Below the pieces are notes generated by a model. It made no database searches. It was not told where the DNA came from and was given only the letters and a program-made list of their open reading frames with translations. DNA of 35,926 nucleotides, taken from Anaerolineae bacterium. GTDB lineage: Bacteria; Chloroflexota; Anaerolineae; JAAYZQ01. Within the stretch, counting starts at the first letter, position 1, and every line of letters starts with the position of its first letter. Positions 15,181-22,293 of this stretch are shown here, piece by piece. The stretch spans positions 1-35,926 of the forward strand of contig JAFGIA010000191.1 of the NCBI GenBank assembly GCA_016929795.1. The letters are read 5' to 3'. Position numbers and translations under genes: made by a program.

Positions 15181-16119
15181 ATGTCACAACCGTTCGAGGT
15201 GGGAAAGCAGTATCGGAACCGGGCCGGGCTCTATGTGGTGGAGGCGATCGACGGCAACGCGATGAAGATCCGCTACGTGGAGAGTGGGCAGACGCTGGAG
15301 ACGAGCGTGAGCATCCAGGCGCGCATCTGGGAGAATATCCAGTTTGAGAAGCAGATGGCGCGGAGCGAGGAGCGGCGGCAGCAGGCGCTGGAGGCGCGGC
15401 AGGCGCTGCGGCGGAGCCCACGCCAGCGGGAGGCGGCGCCGCGGCCGGCGTTCGACGGCTTTCAGGAGGGGGATTTCGAGACGAAGGAGCGGGGGATCGC
15501 ATGGGCCGGGCGGCGGGACCTGGGCCGGCTGCTGGCGTACGAGCTGAACAGGCGGAGCGGGGAGCCGTTCGGGCACTGGATCGTGCCCTACCAGTCGGAG
15601 GTGCACGTGGCGCGGAGCGACCGGTACAACCGGGAGGCGCGCGAGACGAACGCGGCTTTTTTTGTGAGCACGGGGGAAGGGGGGGTGTCGTACGGGTTTC
15701 ACGTGGGCAAGCCGGGGGGCAAGGCGCGGCCGGGCTGGCCGTGGGCGGCGCTGCTGAGGGCGCTGTCGGGCGGCGAGGAGCTGCGGGACACACTGCGCTC
15801 GACGATGGAGCAGCGGGGGCTGAGCCTGGTAGTGTTTGGGACGACGACGAGTTATGGGCAGGTGGGGCGGGTGACAGTGGAAGAGGGCGGGTTCGTGTGG
15901 CGGCACGAGGACGCGGAGCAGGAGGTGACGCGCGAGATGAGCGGCAAGCAGCTCGCCGATTACCTGGAGACGGTGACGCCTGAAAAGCGCGCCGATATTT
16001 ACGTGGGGCAGCAAGTGGCGAAGGGGGAGGCGATGGCGGCGGGGGCCAAGATCGTGACCCAGATCCTGACTGTGTTTGAGGCGCTGCTGCCGCTGTACGA
16101 CGCCAGCGGCGGCCAGTAG
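15181..16119 (+). CDS. Conserved-looking protein of unknown function
   Basis: 312 residues, soluble, function not recognised. Residues 1-55 form a small beta-rich start (GKQYRNRAGLYVVEAIDG, then KIRYVESGQTLETSV) that looks like an SH3- or KOW-like barrel. A highly charged helical linker follows (about 58-95, rich in R, Q and E). The central domain (about 95-240) contains RDLGRLLAYELNRRSGEPFG, FFVSTGEGGVSYGFHVGKPG and LSLVVFGTTTSYGQ. The C-terminus is helical and ends in ILTVFEALLPLYDASGGQ. No catalytic motif stands out. The start is certain: AAGGAGGAAGG directly precedes the ATG at 15181. Codons are strikingly G-ending, like its downstream neighbours. It lies five bases before the SpoU methyltransferase, so they are probably co-translated. 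Confidence 0.75.
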   Translation: MSQPFEVGKQYRNRAGLYVVEAIDGNAMKIRYVESGQTLETSVSIQARIWENIQFEKQMARSEERRQQALEARQALRRSPRQREAAPRPAFDGFQEGDFETKERGIAWAGRRDLGRLLAYELNRRSGEPFGHWIVPYQSEVHVARSDRYNREARETNAAFFVSTGEGGVSYGFHVGKPGGKARPGWPWAALLRALSGGEELRDTLRSTMEQRGLSLVVFGTTTSYGQVGRVTVEEGGFVWRHEDAEQEVTREMSGKQLADYLETVTPEKRADIYVGQQVAKGEAMAAGAKIVTQILTVFEALLPLYDASGGQ

Positions 16120-16124
16120 GGGCG

Positions 16125-16649
16125 ATGAGACAGCTACGGGGGACGCCGCTGAAGCGTTTTCTGCGCACGCTGCCGCCGCCGCCGCGGCCGGTGGAGCTGG
16201 TGTTGGTGTGCCAGAGCGTGGCCTACCCGGTGAACGTGGGGTCGATCTTTCGGATCGCCGACGCGGTGAAGGCGACGCGCCTGGTGCTGACGGGGATCAC
16301 GCCCACGCCGCCCCACCCGACGATCAGCAAGGTGGGGCGCGACAAGGACCGGCAGGTGACGTGGGAGTATGTGGAGCGGCCTGAGGAGGCGCTGGGGCAA
16401 GTGCGCGACGCGGGCTACTGGATCGCCGCGCTGGAGATCACGGCAGAGAGCGAGCCCTACTATGCGGTGGATTACCCGGAGCGGGTGGCGCTGGTGGTGG
16501 GGAATGAGGACCATGGCGTGACGCGCGCGTCGCTGGCGTTGTGCAACCGGGCGATCTATGTGCCGATGTATGGGAAGGGCAAGTCGTTGAATGTGCATAT
16601 CTCGCTGGCCGTGGTGGCGTATCATATACTACACTGCGCCGCCCCGTGA
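16125..16649 (+). CDS. SpoU/TrmH family RNA 2'-O-methyltransferase
   Basis: A 174-residue single-domain SPOUT methyltransferase. It would transfer a methyl group from S-adenosylmethionine to a ribose 2'-OH of tRNA or rRNA. The three family motifs are clear: NVGSIFRIADAV (motif 1, with the catalytic Arg), VALVVGNEDHGVTRASL (motif 2, the knot's SAM-binding loop) and IYVPMYGKGKSLNVHISLAV (motif 3 with the conserved Asn). There is no N-terminal L30e-like substrate-binding domain, as in TrmL or short TrmH types. A basic N-terminal segment (LRGTPLKRFLRTL) may contact RNA. It lies five bases after the preceding gene and its ribosome binding site is weak, which suggests coupling. The exact target nucleotide cannot be inferred. 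Confidence 0.9.
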   Translation: MRQLRGTPLKRFLRTLPPPPRPVELVLVCQSVAYPVNVGSIFRIADAVKATRLVLTGITPTPPHPTISKVGRDKDRQVTWEYVERPEEALGQVRDAGYWIAALEITAESEPYYAVDYPERVALVVGNEDHGVTRASLALCNRAIYVPMYGKGKSLNVHISLAVVAYHILHCAAP

Positions 16650-16703
16650 CAAGCGGCGAGCAACCAGAAGTGCACCCGGCGCGTAAAGGGAGTATGACCA
16701 GAA

Positions 16704-16725
16704 GCGGCGGATTGTGATCCGCCGC
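16704..16725. other. Perfect GC-rich hairpin after the SpoU gene
   Basis: GCGGCGGAT (16704-16712) pairs with ATCCGCCGC (16717-16725) around TGTG. It lies in the 171-bp gap before the zinc-ribbon gene, with no U-run. It shares GGATTGTG with the hairpin at 15129-15147. It may be a terminator or a REP-like element. I see nothing else in this gap. Confidence 0.5.
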
Positions 16726-16820
16726 GAGCGGGCAGAAGCAGGTGAGGGGAAAAGAGGGACGGCGGGTTTGACCTCGTCTGTGGGCGGGACAGGGCGAGGG
16801 CTGAGGGCGAGGGTGGAGCA

Positions 16821-17429
16821 ATGAGCGATCTGATCGATAGAATTGTAGAGAGCGCCGGGCAGATGATCTCCAAGGTGGACGAGGGGGGCAAGATCCAGTC
16901 CACCCTCAGCGGGCTGCGCCACCAGGTGGCAGAGGCGGACCGGAAGCGGAACATCAGCCGTGTGAAGCAGCAGATCCAGGAGCTGGAGTCGAAGGAGGCG
17001 CATGCGATCACGGCGCTGAGCGCGCAGGTGTTGGCGATGTACGACGCGGGCACGCTGACGCAGCCAGAGCTGGTGGCGCTGTGCCGGGGGATCGACGAGA
17101 TCCGGGCGGACATCAAGGCGAAGGAGGCGGAGCTGGCCAAGCTGGAGCCGCCTCCGCCCGCCCCGGCGCCCGCCGCCCCGTCAGCGCCAGCTGTTGCGCC
17201 GGCAGCAGGCGCGCCTGCCCCGGCGGCGCCGGCGCCGGGTGAGGAGGTGCGCTGCCCGAGCTGTGGGGTGGCGGTGGTGGCGGGGGCTGCCTTTTGCCAG
17301 ACGTGCGGCAAGCCGCTGGCCAAACAGGGGCCGTCCGCGCCGGTACTTTTTTGTGTGCACTGCGGCGCGCAGTTGCGGGAGGGAGCGCGTTTCTGCCCGA
17401 AATGCGGGCTCGACTTGCCACAGCCGTGA
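16821..17429 (+). CDS. Coiled-coil protein with C-terminal double zinc ribbon
   Basis: 202 residues. The N-terminal half (about 1-108) is helical and charged, predicted coiled coil, with heptad-like stretches such as VKQQIQELESKEAHAI and IDEIRADIKAKEAELAKLE. An Ala/Pro linker (about 110-140) leads to two CxxC...CxxC zinc ribbons: CPSC...CQTC and CVHC...CPKC. Such double zinc ribbons (DZR type) are common adaptor or nucleic-acid/protein binding modules without catalysis. There is no membrane segment. The ATG at 16821 follows GGTGGAGCA. It lies in the same direction as the SpoU gene but after a 171-bp gap containing a hairpin, so it may have its own promoter, which I could not identify. Function unknown. 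Confidence 0.8.
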   Translation: MSDLIDRIVESAGQMISKVDEGGKIQSTLSGLRHQVAEADRKRNISRVKQQIQELESKEAHAITALSAQVLAMYDAGTLTQPELVALCRGIDEIRADIKAKEAELAKLEPPPPAPAPAAPSAPAVAPAAGAPAPAAPAPGEEVRCPSCGVAVVAGAAFCQTCGKPLAKQGPSAPVLFCVHCGAQLREGARFCPKCGLDLPQP

Positions 17430-17464
17430 GCGGGCGCGCCTGAGGGGGGCGGGGCGAGGCGGGG

Positions 17465-18469
17465 ATGAAGGGGATTGCCCACTTTGCGGTGGGGGTGGCG
17501 GTGGCCACGTTTTTCCCCGAGGTGGTGCAGGCGGCCGCGAGCCACGGCGGGCTGGGGCCGGCGCTGGGCGGGGTGGCGGGCCTGCTGCCCGACACGCTCG
17601 ATTTCAAGCTGCTGCGCTATCTGCACCGCGCCGACGTGGTCCTCGATCCGGCCCGCCTGGCGCTGCCGTCGGGCGAGCCGGACGCGCAAGCGCTGGCGGA
17701 GGGGCTGGCGGCGGCCGCGGAGCGGGCGCACGCGACGGGCGAGCCGGTGCGCGCCCGGCTGCACACGCTGCAGTTGGGCGGCGACAGGTGGCGGCGGTGG
17801 CGCGTGCGGTTCGACGAGGGGGCGCGGTGTGTGGTGGTGGAGGTGGGGCCGGTGGTGACGACGGGCCAGGTGGCGGTGGCGGGCAGTGGGGCGCGCGTCG
17901 AGCCGGGACGTGCGCCGGTGACGGCGCCGGTGCATGGAAATTACGGCCAGGAGATCGTGGTCGATATCTTTGCCGGACCCGACGTCACCTTCCGCCCACG
18001 GGGGGAGTGGGTGGAGGCGGATTTTCTGCCGTGGCACCGGGCGTGGACGCATTCTCTGCTGGCCGCCCTGCTGGTGGGGTTGGCGGGGTGGCTGGTGGGG
18101 CCGGTGTATGGGTTGGTGATGGCCCTGGCGCTGCTGGCGCACGTGGCGGTGGACCAGCTCGGGCAGATGGGCAGCAACTTGTGGGCGCCCTTGACGCGGC
18201 GGCGCACGCCAGGGCTGGGGCTGGTGCACTCGGGCGATCCGCTGCCCAATTTGCTCACGGTGTGGGTCAGCGGGGCAGTGGCGCTGCTCAACCTGGACCG
18301 GTTTTCGGGCAGCCCGCTGCTGCCGGTGTGGCCCTACCTGATCGTGAGCGTGGGCATGCCGTGCCTGGCGGCGATGGGGTGGCGGGGGTGGACGAGGCAG
18401 CGCGGCGCGAGCGCCCACTTGCCGGCTACTCTCGACCCGGTAGAAGAAGCGGGAGCGCTCGATATCTGA
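17465..18469 (+). CDS. YdjM-like membrane-bound metal-dependent hydrolase family protein
   Basis: 334 residues. The family pattern is split across the chain: IAHFAVGVAVATFF at the start, GVAGLLPDTLDFKLL near residue 40, then WHRAWTHSLLAALLVGL near 195, and ALLAHVAVDQLGQMG near 230, followed by more membrane helices. The conserved H, D, HR..THS and H...D residues match the YdjM (DUF457-like) family, proposed inner-membrane metal-dependent hydrolases of unknown substrate. Unusually, about 140 mostly beta and soluble residues (about 55-190) separate the PD motif from HR..THS. The start ATG at 17465 follows a weak GGCGGGG. It is the last plus-strand gene of the run, converging on the ABC-2 permease with only 21 bp between the two. 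Confidence 0.75.
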   Translation: MKGIAHFAVGVAVATFFPEVVQAAASHGGLGPALGGVAGLLPDTLDFKLLRYLHRADVVLDPARLALPSGEPDAQALAEGLAAAAERAHATGEPVRARLHTLQLGGDRWRRWRVRFDEGARCVVVEVGPVVTTGQVAVAGSGARVEPGRAPVTAPVHGNYGQEIVVDIFAGPDVTFRPRGEWVEADFLPWHRAWTHSLLAALLVGLAGWLVGPVYGLVMALALLAHVAVDQLGQMGSNLWAPLTRRRTPGLGLVHSGDPLPNLLTVWVSGAVALLNLDRFSGSPLLPVWPYLIVSVGMPCLAAMGWRGWTRQRGASAHLPATLDPVEEAGALDI

Positions 18470-18490
18470 TGGGGGCCTGGCAGGGAAAGG

Positions 18491-19582
18491 TTAGCCGGGA
18501 CGGTCGAAGCGGCGTATCCGCCACACCACGACCGCCAGGATGCCAAGCGTGCCAGCGAACACGACCCCCAGGCGTGTGGAGAGCGCTCCCCAGGCAACGC
18601 GGGCCGCAAAGCTCATCTTGAGTGCGTCCAGCATCAAGATCGAGGGGTTCCAATGCAGAATGTCGCCGGCCAGGCCGGGCGCGTTGGCGGCGAGGTAATC
18701 GCCCAGGAGCATGGGCACCAGCAACACCATCAACCCGGCGCCGAACCAGAGGCCGATGCTCTGCGCGTTGTCGAACAGGGTGCCCATCAGCAGCCCCAGG
18801 GCGACGGTGAAGGAGGCGGCACACACCGTCGCCAGGGCGGCCACCTCCCAATGCACGACCAGGCCATGGTTGAGGGCATGGACCACGCCCGCCGCCAGGA
18901 GACCGTAGAAGGTGCCGGCGATGGCCTTGCCGGCAATCACCTGGCCGATGCTGGCTGGTGAGACCAGCAGAGCGTTGAGCGTACACGTTTCCTTCTCTTC
19001 GATGATCAGGTAGGGCACGACGGCGCCGCCGATGACCAGGATGGTGATGAGCAGCATCATGGCAACCATGCCCGGCCATCCTCCCGTGTCCAGAGTGGGA
19101 TAGACGGCATGGCCGCCGGTGCGGACGCGCACCTGCTGCCCTGCCAGCGCCGTGAGCCTGTCCTGGAAAAAGCGTTCGAGCGCGGCGGCCTGAGCGTCGT
19201 CGACCCAGTGGGCCAGGTAGCCGTCGATCTCTACCGGGCCAGTGGCCAGCCGCTGGTCCAGCTCCGCCGGGAAAAAGAGGCCCAGTACCGCCTCGCCCGA
19301 CTCGGCCAGGGTCCGCTCCAGCTCCTGGGGCGAACGCACGGCGTGCAGCCGGAGGTCATCGCTCTTTTTGAGCGCCACAGCCAGGCGCGACTTGGCCTCG
19401 TCATAGACGACGACCTGGGGCCTCGCTTCGAGCCTGAGCAGCCAGGGCATTGCCTGTCCTGAGAGCACGAGGATCGCCACGCCCACGATGATGGCCAGGA
19501 CAGTCCTGTTCTTGACGGCATCCACTATGTCCTTGGCGGCGATGGCCCATACCACACGCAGTCGTTCACCTAATTTGAGCAT
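18491..19582 (-). CDS. ABC-2 type permease (second of a tandem pair)
   Basis: 363 residues with a NatB/ABC-2 layout. A cytoplasmic start (RVVWAIAAKDIVDAVKNRT) leads to TM1 (about 28-47), an extracytoplasmic loop of about 125 residues, then five further helices from about 172 to the end. After TM2 comes YLIIEEKETCTLNALLVSPA, the 'EE+..+T...LL.SP' coupling segment of ABC-2 permeases. It is clearly paralogous to the permease encoded at 19728-20837, sharing AKDIVDA[VI]KNRT, IEEKE and LLVSPA. Partners would normally include a soluble ABC ATPase, and none with intact motifs lies in the window. The start ATG at 19582 follows GGAGGGG. It is separated from its paralogue by 145 bp containing three hairpins, so expression may be tuned separately. 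Confidence 0.85.
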   Translation of the reverse strand: MLKLGERLRVVWAIAAKDIVDAVKNRTVLAIIVGVAILVLSGQAMPWLLRLEARPQVVVYDEAKSRLAVALKKSDDLRLHAVRSPQELERTLAESGEAVLGLFFPAELDQRLATGPVEIDGYLAHWVDDAQAAALERFFQDRLTALAGQQVRVRTGGHAVYPTLDTGGWPGMVAMMLLITILVIGGAVVPYLIIEEKETCTLNALLVSPASIGQVIAGKAIAGTFYGLLAAGVVHALNHGLVVHWEVAALATVCAASFTVALGLLMGTLFDNAQSIGLWFGAGLMVLLVPMLLGDYLAANAPGLAGDILHWNPSILMLDALKMSFAARVAWGALSTRLGVVFAGTLGILAVVVWRIRRFDRPG

Positions 19583-19619
19583 CTTGCCCCTCCTTCATAA
19601 ATCACCCCGCGCCAGCCCA

Positions 19620-19684
19620 GGGCGCACGCCGTGCGCCCCGGGGCCTCGGCCCCCCATTTTCATTCATCTGTGCCCGGACGGGCA
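19620..19684. repeat. Cluster of three hairpins between the two permease genes
   Basis: GGGCGCAC/GTGCGCCC (19620-19627 with 19631-19638), GGGGCC/GGCCCC (19640-19645 with 19648-19653) and TGCCCG/CGGGCA (19671-19676 with 19679-19684) lie in tandem. On the plus strand the second is followed by CCATTTT. They could attenuate read-through or stabilise the upstream permease mRNA. Confidence 0.55.
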
Positions 19685-19727
19685 TGGGCACTCTGGAAAA
19701 CAACCCCCTGGGATCGCCGGCACCCTG

Positions 19728-20837
19728 CTAGCGATCTGAGCGGCGCACGGCCCACACGACGGCAGCGCCCACCAGCAGCGCACAGCCCGCGACCAGCGCC
19801 AGCTCGGGGCCGAACTGGGCCAGGGGTGCGCTGTCGGAGAATGACACACGAAAGACCCGAGACAACGCGACGGTGGGCACCCAGCGGATGACCGACACGG
19901 CGGCCTGGGGCAGGATAGACTCCATCATCGACAAAAAGACGGGGATCAACAGGGGCAGGATCAGCAGCCAGGCCCATAGGCTCACCTGCTGCTTGACCTC
20001 GATCGTGCTGCCCAGCAACAGGCCCAGCGCCACACCCAGCGCCGCGCCACACAGCGTCGCCAGCAGGGCGAGCGGCCAGTTGACGATGAAGGCCGCGTTC
20101 AAGGCGAATACGACGCCGACCGAGAGGAGCGTGTAAAAGAGTCCGGTCAACGCTTTGCCCAGGACGATCTGGCCTGCGCCAGCCGGCGATACCAACAACG
20201 CAGCCATCGTCTTGTTCTCCTTTTCCTCGATCATGAGGTGTGGCACGAGCGTCATGCCCACGATCGTCGTGACATAGATCAGGGCAAAGGCGGTCAGAAA
20301 GGCGCTGCCCGTCGAGTCGGCGCCGGGGTAGGCCCGGTTGCCTTCCAGGCTGATGTGCACCGTCTGGCCCGTCAGGTCGTGGATCTCGCCCTCTACCAGG
20401 GTGCGGAGCGCCCCGGCGTCCTCCTGGCTGACCCAGTGGAGTGTGTAGCCTGCGAGCTCGACCGGCTGGCCCGCAGCGAGGGCGGCGTCAACCCCCACCG
20501 GGATGACAAGCCCCAACTCTGGTACGTCCCCGCTGCGCAGGGCATGTTCCATCCTGTGCAGAGAAGGATACTCATAGACCTGCAGGTAGAGGCTCTCTTC
20601 CAGGGCGGCGACCAGCCTCGAGTTGTCGGCATCGTAGACGAGCAGGTTGGTCAGATCGTGGTCGCCGGTGAGGAGCGGGAGGAAACGGTAGACGACGACC
20701 ACGAACAGCGTGGTGAGCAGGACGCTGAGGGTGGTCCGGTTCTTGATCGCGTCGACAATGTCCTTGGCGCTGATGGCCCAGATGATGCGCAGCGCCTCGC
20801 GCACGCGCTGGCCGAGACCTGGTTTCATGGCCTTCAT
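19728..20837 (-). CDS. ABC-2 type permease (first of a tandem pair)
   Basis: 369 residues. The cytoplasmic start has LRIIWAISAKDIVDAIKNRT, TM1 is LSVLLTTLFVVVVYRFLPLL, a loop of about 130 residues lies outside, and five more helices follow. The coupling segment is HLMIEEKENKTMAALLVSPA. This is the NatB-like ABC-2 type used for export of ions, peptides, lipids or antibiotics; the cargo is unknown. The two permeases could form a heterodimer. The start is the ATG at 20837 rather than the GTG six bases earlier, because GAGGAA sits at proper distance only from the ATG. The stop codon of the upstream 72-aa gene ends just two bases before this ATG, so the two are translationally coupled. Confidence 0.86.
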   Translation of the reverse strand: MKAMKPGLGQRVREALRIIWAISAKDIVDAIKNRTTLSVLLTTLFVVVVYRFLPLLTGDHDLTNLLVYDADNSRLVAALEESLYLQVYEYPSLHRMEHALRSGDVPELGLVIPVGVDAALAAGQPVELAGYTLHWVSQEDAGALRTLVEGEIHDLTGQTVHISLEGNRAYPGADSTGSAFLTAFALIYVTTIVGMTLVPHLMIEEKENKTMAALLVSPAGAGQIVLGKALTGLFYTLLSVGVVFALNAAFIVNWPLALLATLCGAALGVALGLLLGSTIEVKQQVSLWAWLLILPLLIPVFLSMMESILPQAAVSVIRWVPTVALSRVFRVSFSDSAPLAQFGPELALVAGCALLVGAAVVWAVRRSDR

Positions 20838-20839
20838 GC

Positions 20840-21058
20840 TCACTTCCTCTCCTCTCGCTGCTGGCGCTCGTACAGGCCCTCGCCGAGGGCGAGGCCCACG
20901 GACACGCCAATGGCGGGGCCAAGGCCGAGCATCCCCGGATTATCCAGCACGATGAACAGCACAATGCCCAGCGGCATGAACAGCAACGTACCGATGAGCA
21001 TCCCGAGGCCGTGGTAGTATTCTTTCTCCTGCCTTTGTTTTCGATCCTGGTCTGCCAT
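20840..21058 (-). CDS. Small two-helix membrane protein
   Basis: 72 residues. A charged, basic N-terminus (DQDRKQRQEKEYYHG) leads to a first membrane helix (about 18-39, LGMLIGTLLFMPLGIVLFIV) and a second, glycine-rich helix (about 43-63, GLGPAIGVSVGLALGEGLY). The tail is charged (ERQQREERK). It resembles the small accessory membrane proteins found beside ABC-2 permeases under LytTR control, but I cannot name a family. Both ends should be cytoplasmic. The start ATG at 21058 follows GGGAGG. Its promoter (21112-21140) is preceded by two direct repeats. It is the first gene of the transcript that continues into both permeases. Confidence 0.75.
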   Translation of the reverse strand: MADQDRKQRQEKEYYHGLGMLIGTLLFMPLGIVLFIVLDNPGMLGLGPAIGVSVGLALGEGLYERQQREERK

Positions 21059-21111
21059 GAGCTTTTCTCCCTCCCATCGCCGAACGGTGGCTGCCGTTCA
21101 CTTTTGCTCCT

Positions 21112-21140
21112 ACTATATCAGACCGGGATCGGATTTGCAA
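21112..21140 (-). promoter_or_regulatory. Promoter of the small membrane protein / permease operon
   Basis: On the minus strand TTGCAA (21140-21135), 17 bp, TATAGT (21117-21112). Transcription would start near 21105, about 47 nt before the ATG at 21058. The 21-bp-spaced direct repeats lie just upstream of its -35. Confidence 0.65.
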
Positions 21141-21165
21141 CAAAAAAGCGCCAAACCGCGCCGGG

Positions 21166-21201
21166 GAGCGTTGAATGGCGCCTCATGATGGTTGAATGGA
21201 G
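21166..21201. promoter_or_regulatory. Direct repeats, likely LytTR-type operator
   Basis: GTTGAATGG occurs at 21170-21178 and 21191-21199, exactly 21 bp apart. With flanks, the GAnnGTTGAATGGnGC pattern is shared (21166-21180 and 21187-21201). Two 9-bp direct repeats about 21-22 bp apart is the arrangement bound by LytTR regulators, and a GTT core is typical of their sites. It sits 26-61 bp upstream of the -35, where an activator would bind, and right after the LytTR gene. Confidence 0.6.
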
Positions 21202-21225
21202 CAGGCGCGGCCTGAGAGATCGGTT

Positions 21226-22212
21226 TCAGTAGCCCAGCAGATCTCTGAGCTCACGAGCGGCTCCCTTGCTCAACGGGATCTCGGTTTCGTCATCCAGGAG
21301 CAAGCTGAAGCTGTTGCGGGTGTAGGGGATCACTTCTTTGACATGCTGGAGGTTGACCAGGTAACCACGGTGGGCGCGAAAAAAGCCGCTGCGCGCCAGG
21401 CGCTCCTCCAGTTCGGACAGGGTGAATTGGGTCATCAACCGCTCCTGCCGGGTTTGTAGCGACGCGCGGCCCTCCTCGGCGGTGGCATATAGGATGTCTC
21501 CGGGGTTGATCAGCGCCACCCGGGCTTCGAGTTTGACCGGGATCTTGAAGGGGAGTTGCGCCCGCTGCGCATCGTGCGGATGATACGACTCGACAATGCG
21601 GCCCTGGGCGAGGAGATGGACCCTATCACACAGGGAAGCCAGGTTGGCATCATCCTCGGCGAGAATGAGTAGGGCCACTCCGGCATCAGCCTGTTGGCGC
21701 ATGAGGCCCCGCAGCAGCGAGATTGTCGCCTCATCGCAGCGGGCAAAGGGCTCGATCAGCAGTAGCACCGCTGGCTCGTGGAGGAGGGCACAGCCCAAGG
21801 CCAGCCGTCGCGCCAGGCCCGAGGGCAGCTTTTCGACCCGCACGTCGGCACAGTCCCCCAGGCCGACCTGGGCCAGGACCTCGTCGGCCCTCGACCGCGC
21901 CAGGCCACGCAGCCGGCAGTGGAAGCGCAGGTTGGCCCGGGGAGACTGGCGCCGGTAGAGGCTGTCTTTGGCGAACAGGACGCCTACCTGGCGGCTGAGG
22001 CGTGCCCGATCGGCGGCCGGGTCCACCCCGGCCAACAGAACGGTGCCGGCCGTCGGCCGGGTACGGCCCAGGAGGAGATCGATGAGCTCCGCCTGGCCGC
22101 TGCCCACGGGGCCGACGACGGCGGCGATCTCGCCGGCTTCTACCGCCAGCCGCTCGATGCCGAGGCGCAGGATCTCATCCACCACTTTTTGCACGTCCCT
22201 TAGCTCGATCAT
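21226..22212 (-). CDS. ABC-ATPase-like / LytTR DNA-binding fusion regulator
   Basis: 328 residues. Residues 1-210 follow an ABC ATPase: a Walker A-like GPVGSGQAE (34-42), signature region LPSGLARR (129-136), Walker B-like AVLLLIEPF (148-156) and ILAEDD at the H-loop. Key residues are changed: the Walker A Lys is Gln40, the Walker B Asp is Ile153 (Glu154 remains), LSGGQ is degenerate, and the H-loop His is Glu186. Residues 225-325 form a LytTR domain (IPLSKGAARELRDLLG near the end; FFRAHRGYLVNLQHVKEV). LytTR domains bind paired direct repeats. The protein probably binds DNA and senses nucleotide or permease state without normal ATP turnover. The start is the ATG at 22212 after AAAGGGGC; an ATG 14 codons upstream has no binding site. 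The target is probably the operator 21166-21201 just downstream. Confidence 0.88.
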   Translation of the reverse strand: MIELRDVQKVVDEILRLGIERLAVEAGEIAAVVGPVGSGQAELIDLLLGRTRPTAGTVLLAGVDPAADRARLSRQVGVLFAKDSLYRRQSPRANLRFHCRLRGLARSRADEVLAQVGLGDCADVRVEKLPSGLARRLALGCALLHEPAVLLLIEPFARCDEATISLLRGLMRQQADAGVALLILAEDDANLASLCDRVHLLAQGRIVESYHPHDAQRAQLPFKIPVKLEARVALINPGDILYATAEEGRASLQTRQERLMTQFTLSELEERLARSGFFRAHRGYLVNLQHVKEVIPYTRNSFSLLLDDETEIPLSKGAARELRDLLGY

Positions 22213-22293
22213 GCCCCTTTCCCCCTGTCTGAAGCCACCGCCATGATCCATCACTACGATGATCTTAGCACATCACACGCTGGCAGGCCAATC

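Noticed and set aside
14318..16168. Long minus-strand open frame of about 616 codons
   Set aside because: It runs antisense across three genes with clear ribosome binding sites or domains, is dominated by Pro, Arg, Ser and Ala, and has no binding site; it results from the G-ending codons on the plus strand.
16622..18418. Long minus-strand open frame of about 598 codons
   Set aside because: It is antisense to the SpoU end, zinc-ribbon and YdjM-like genes, is rich in Arg, Pro and His, and shows no family motif.
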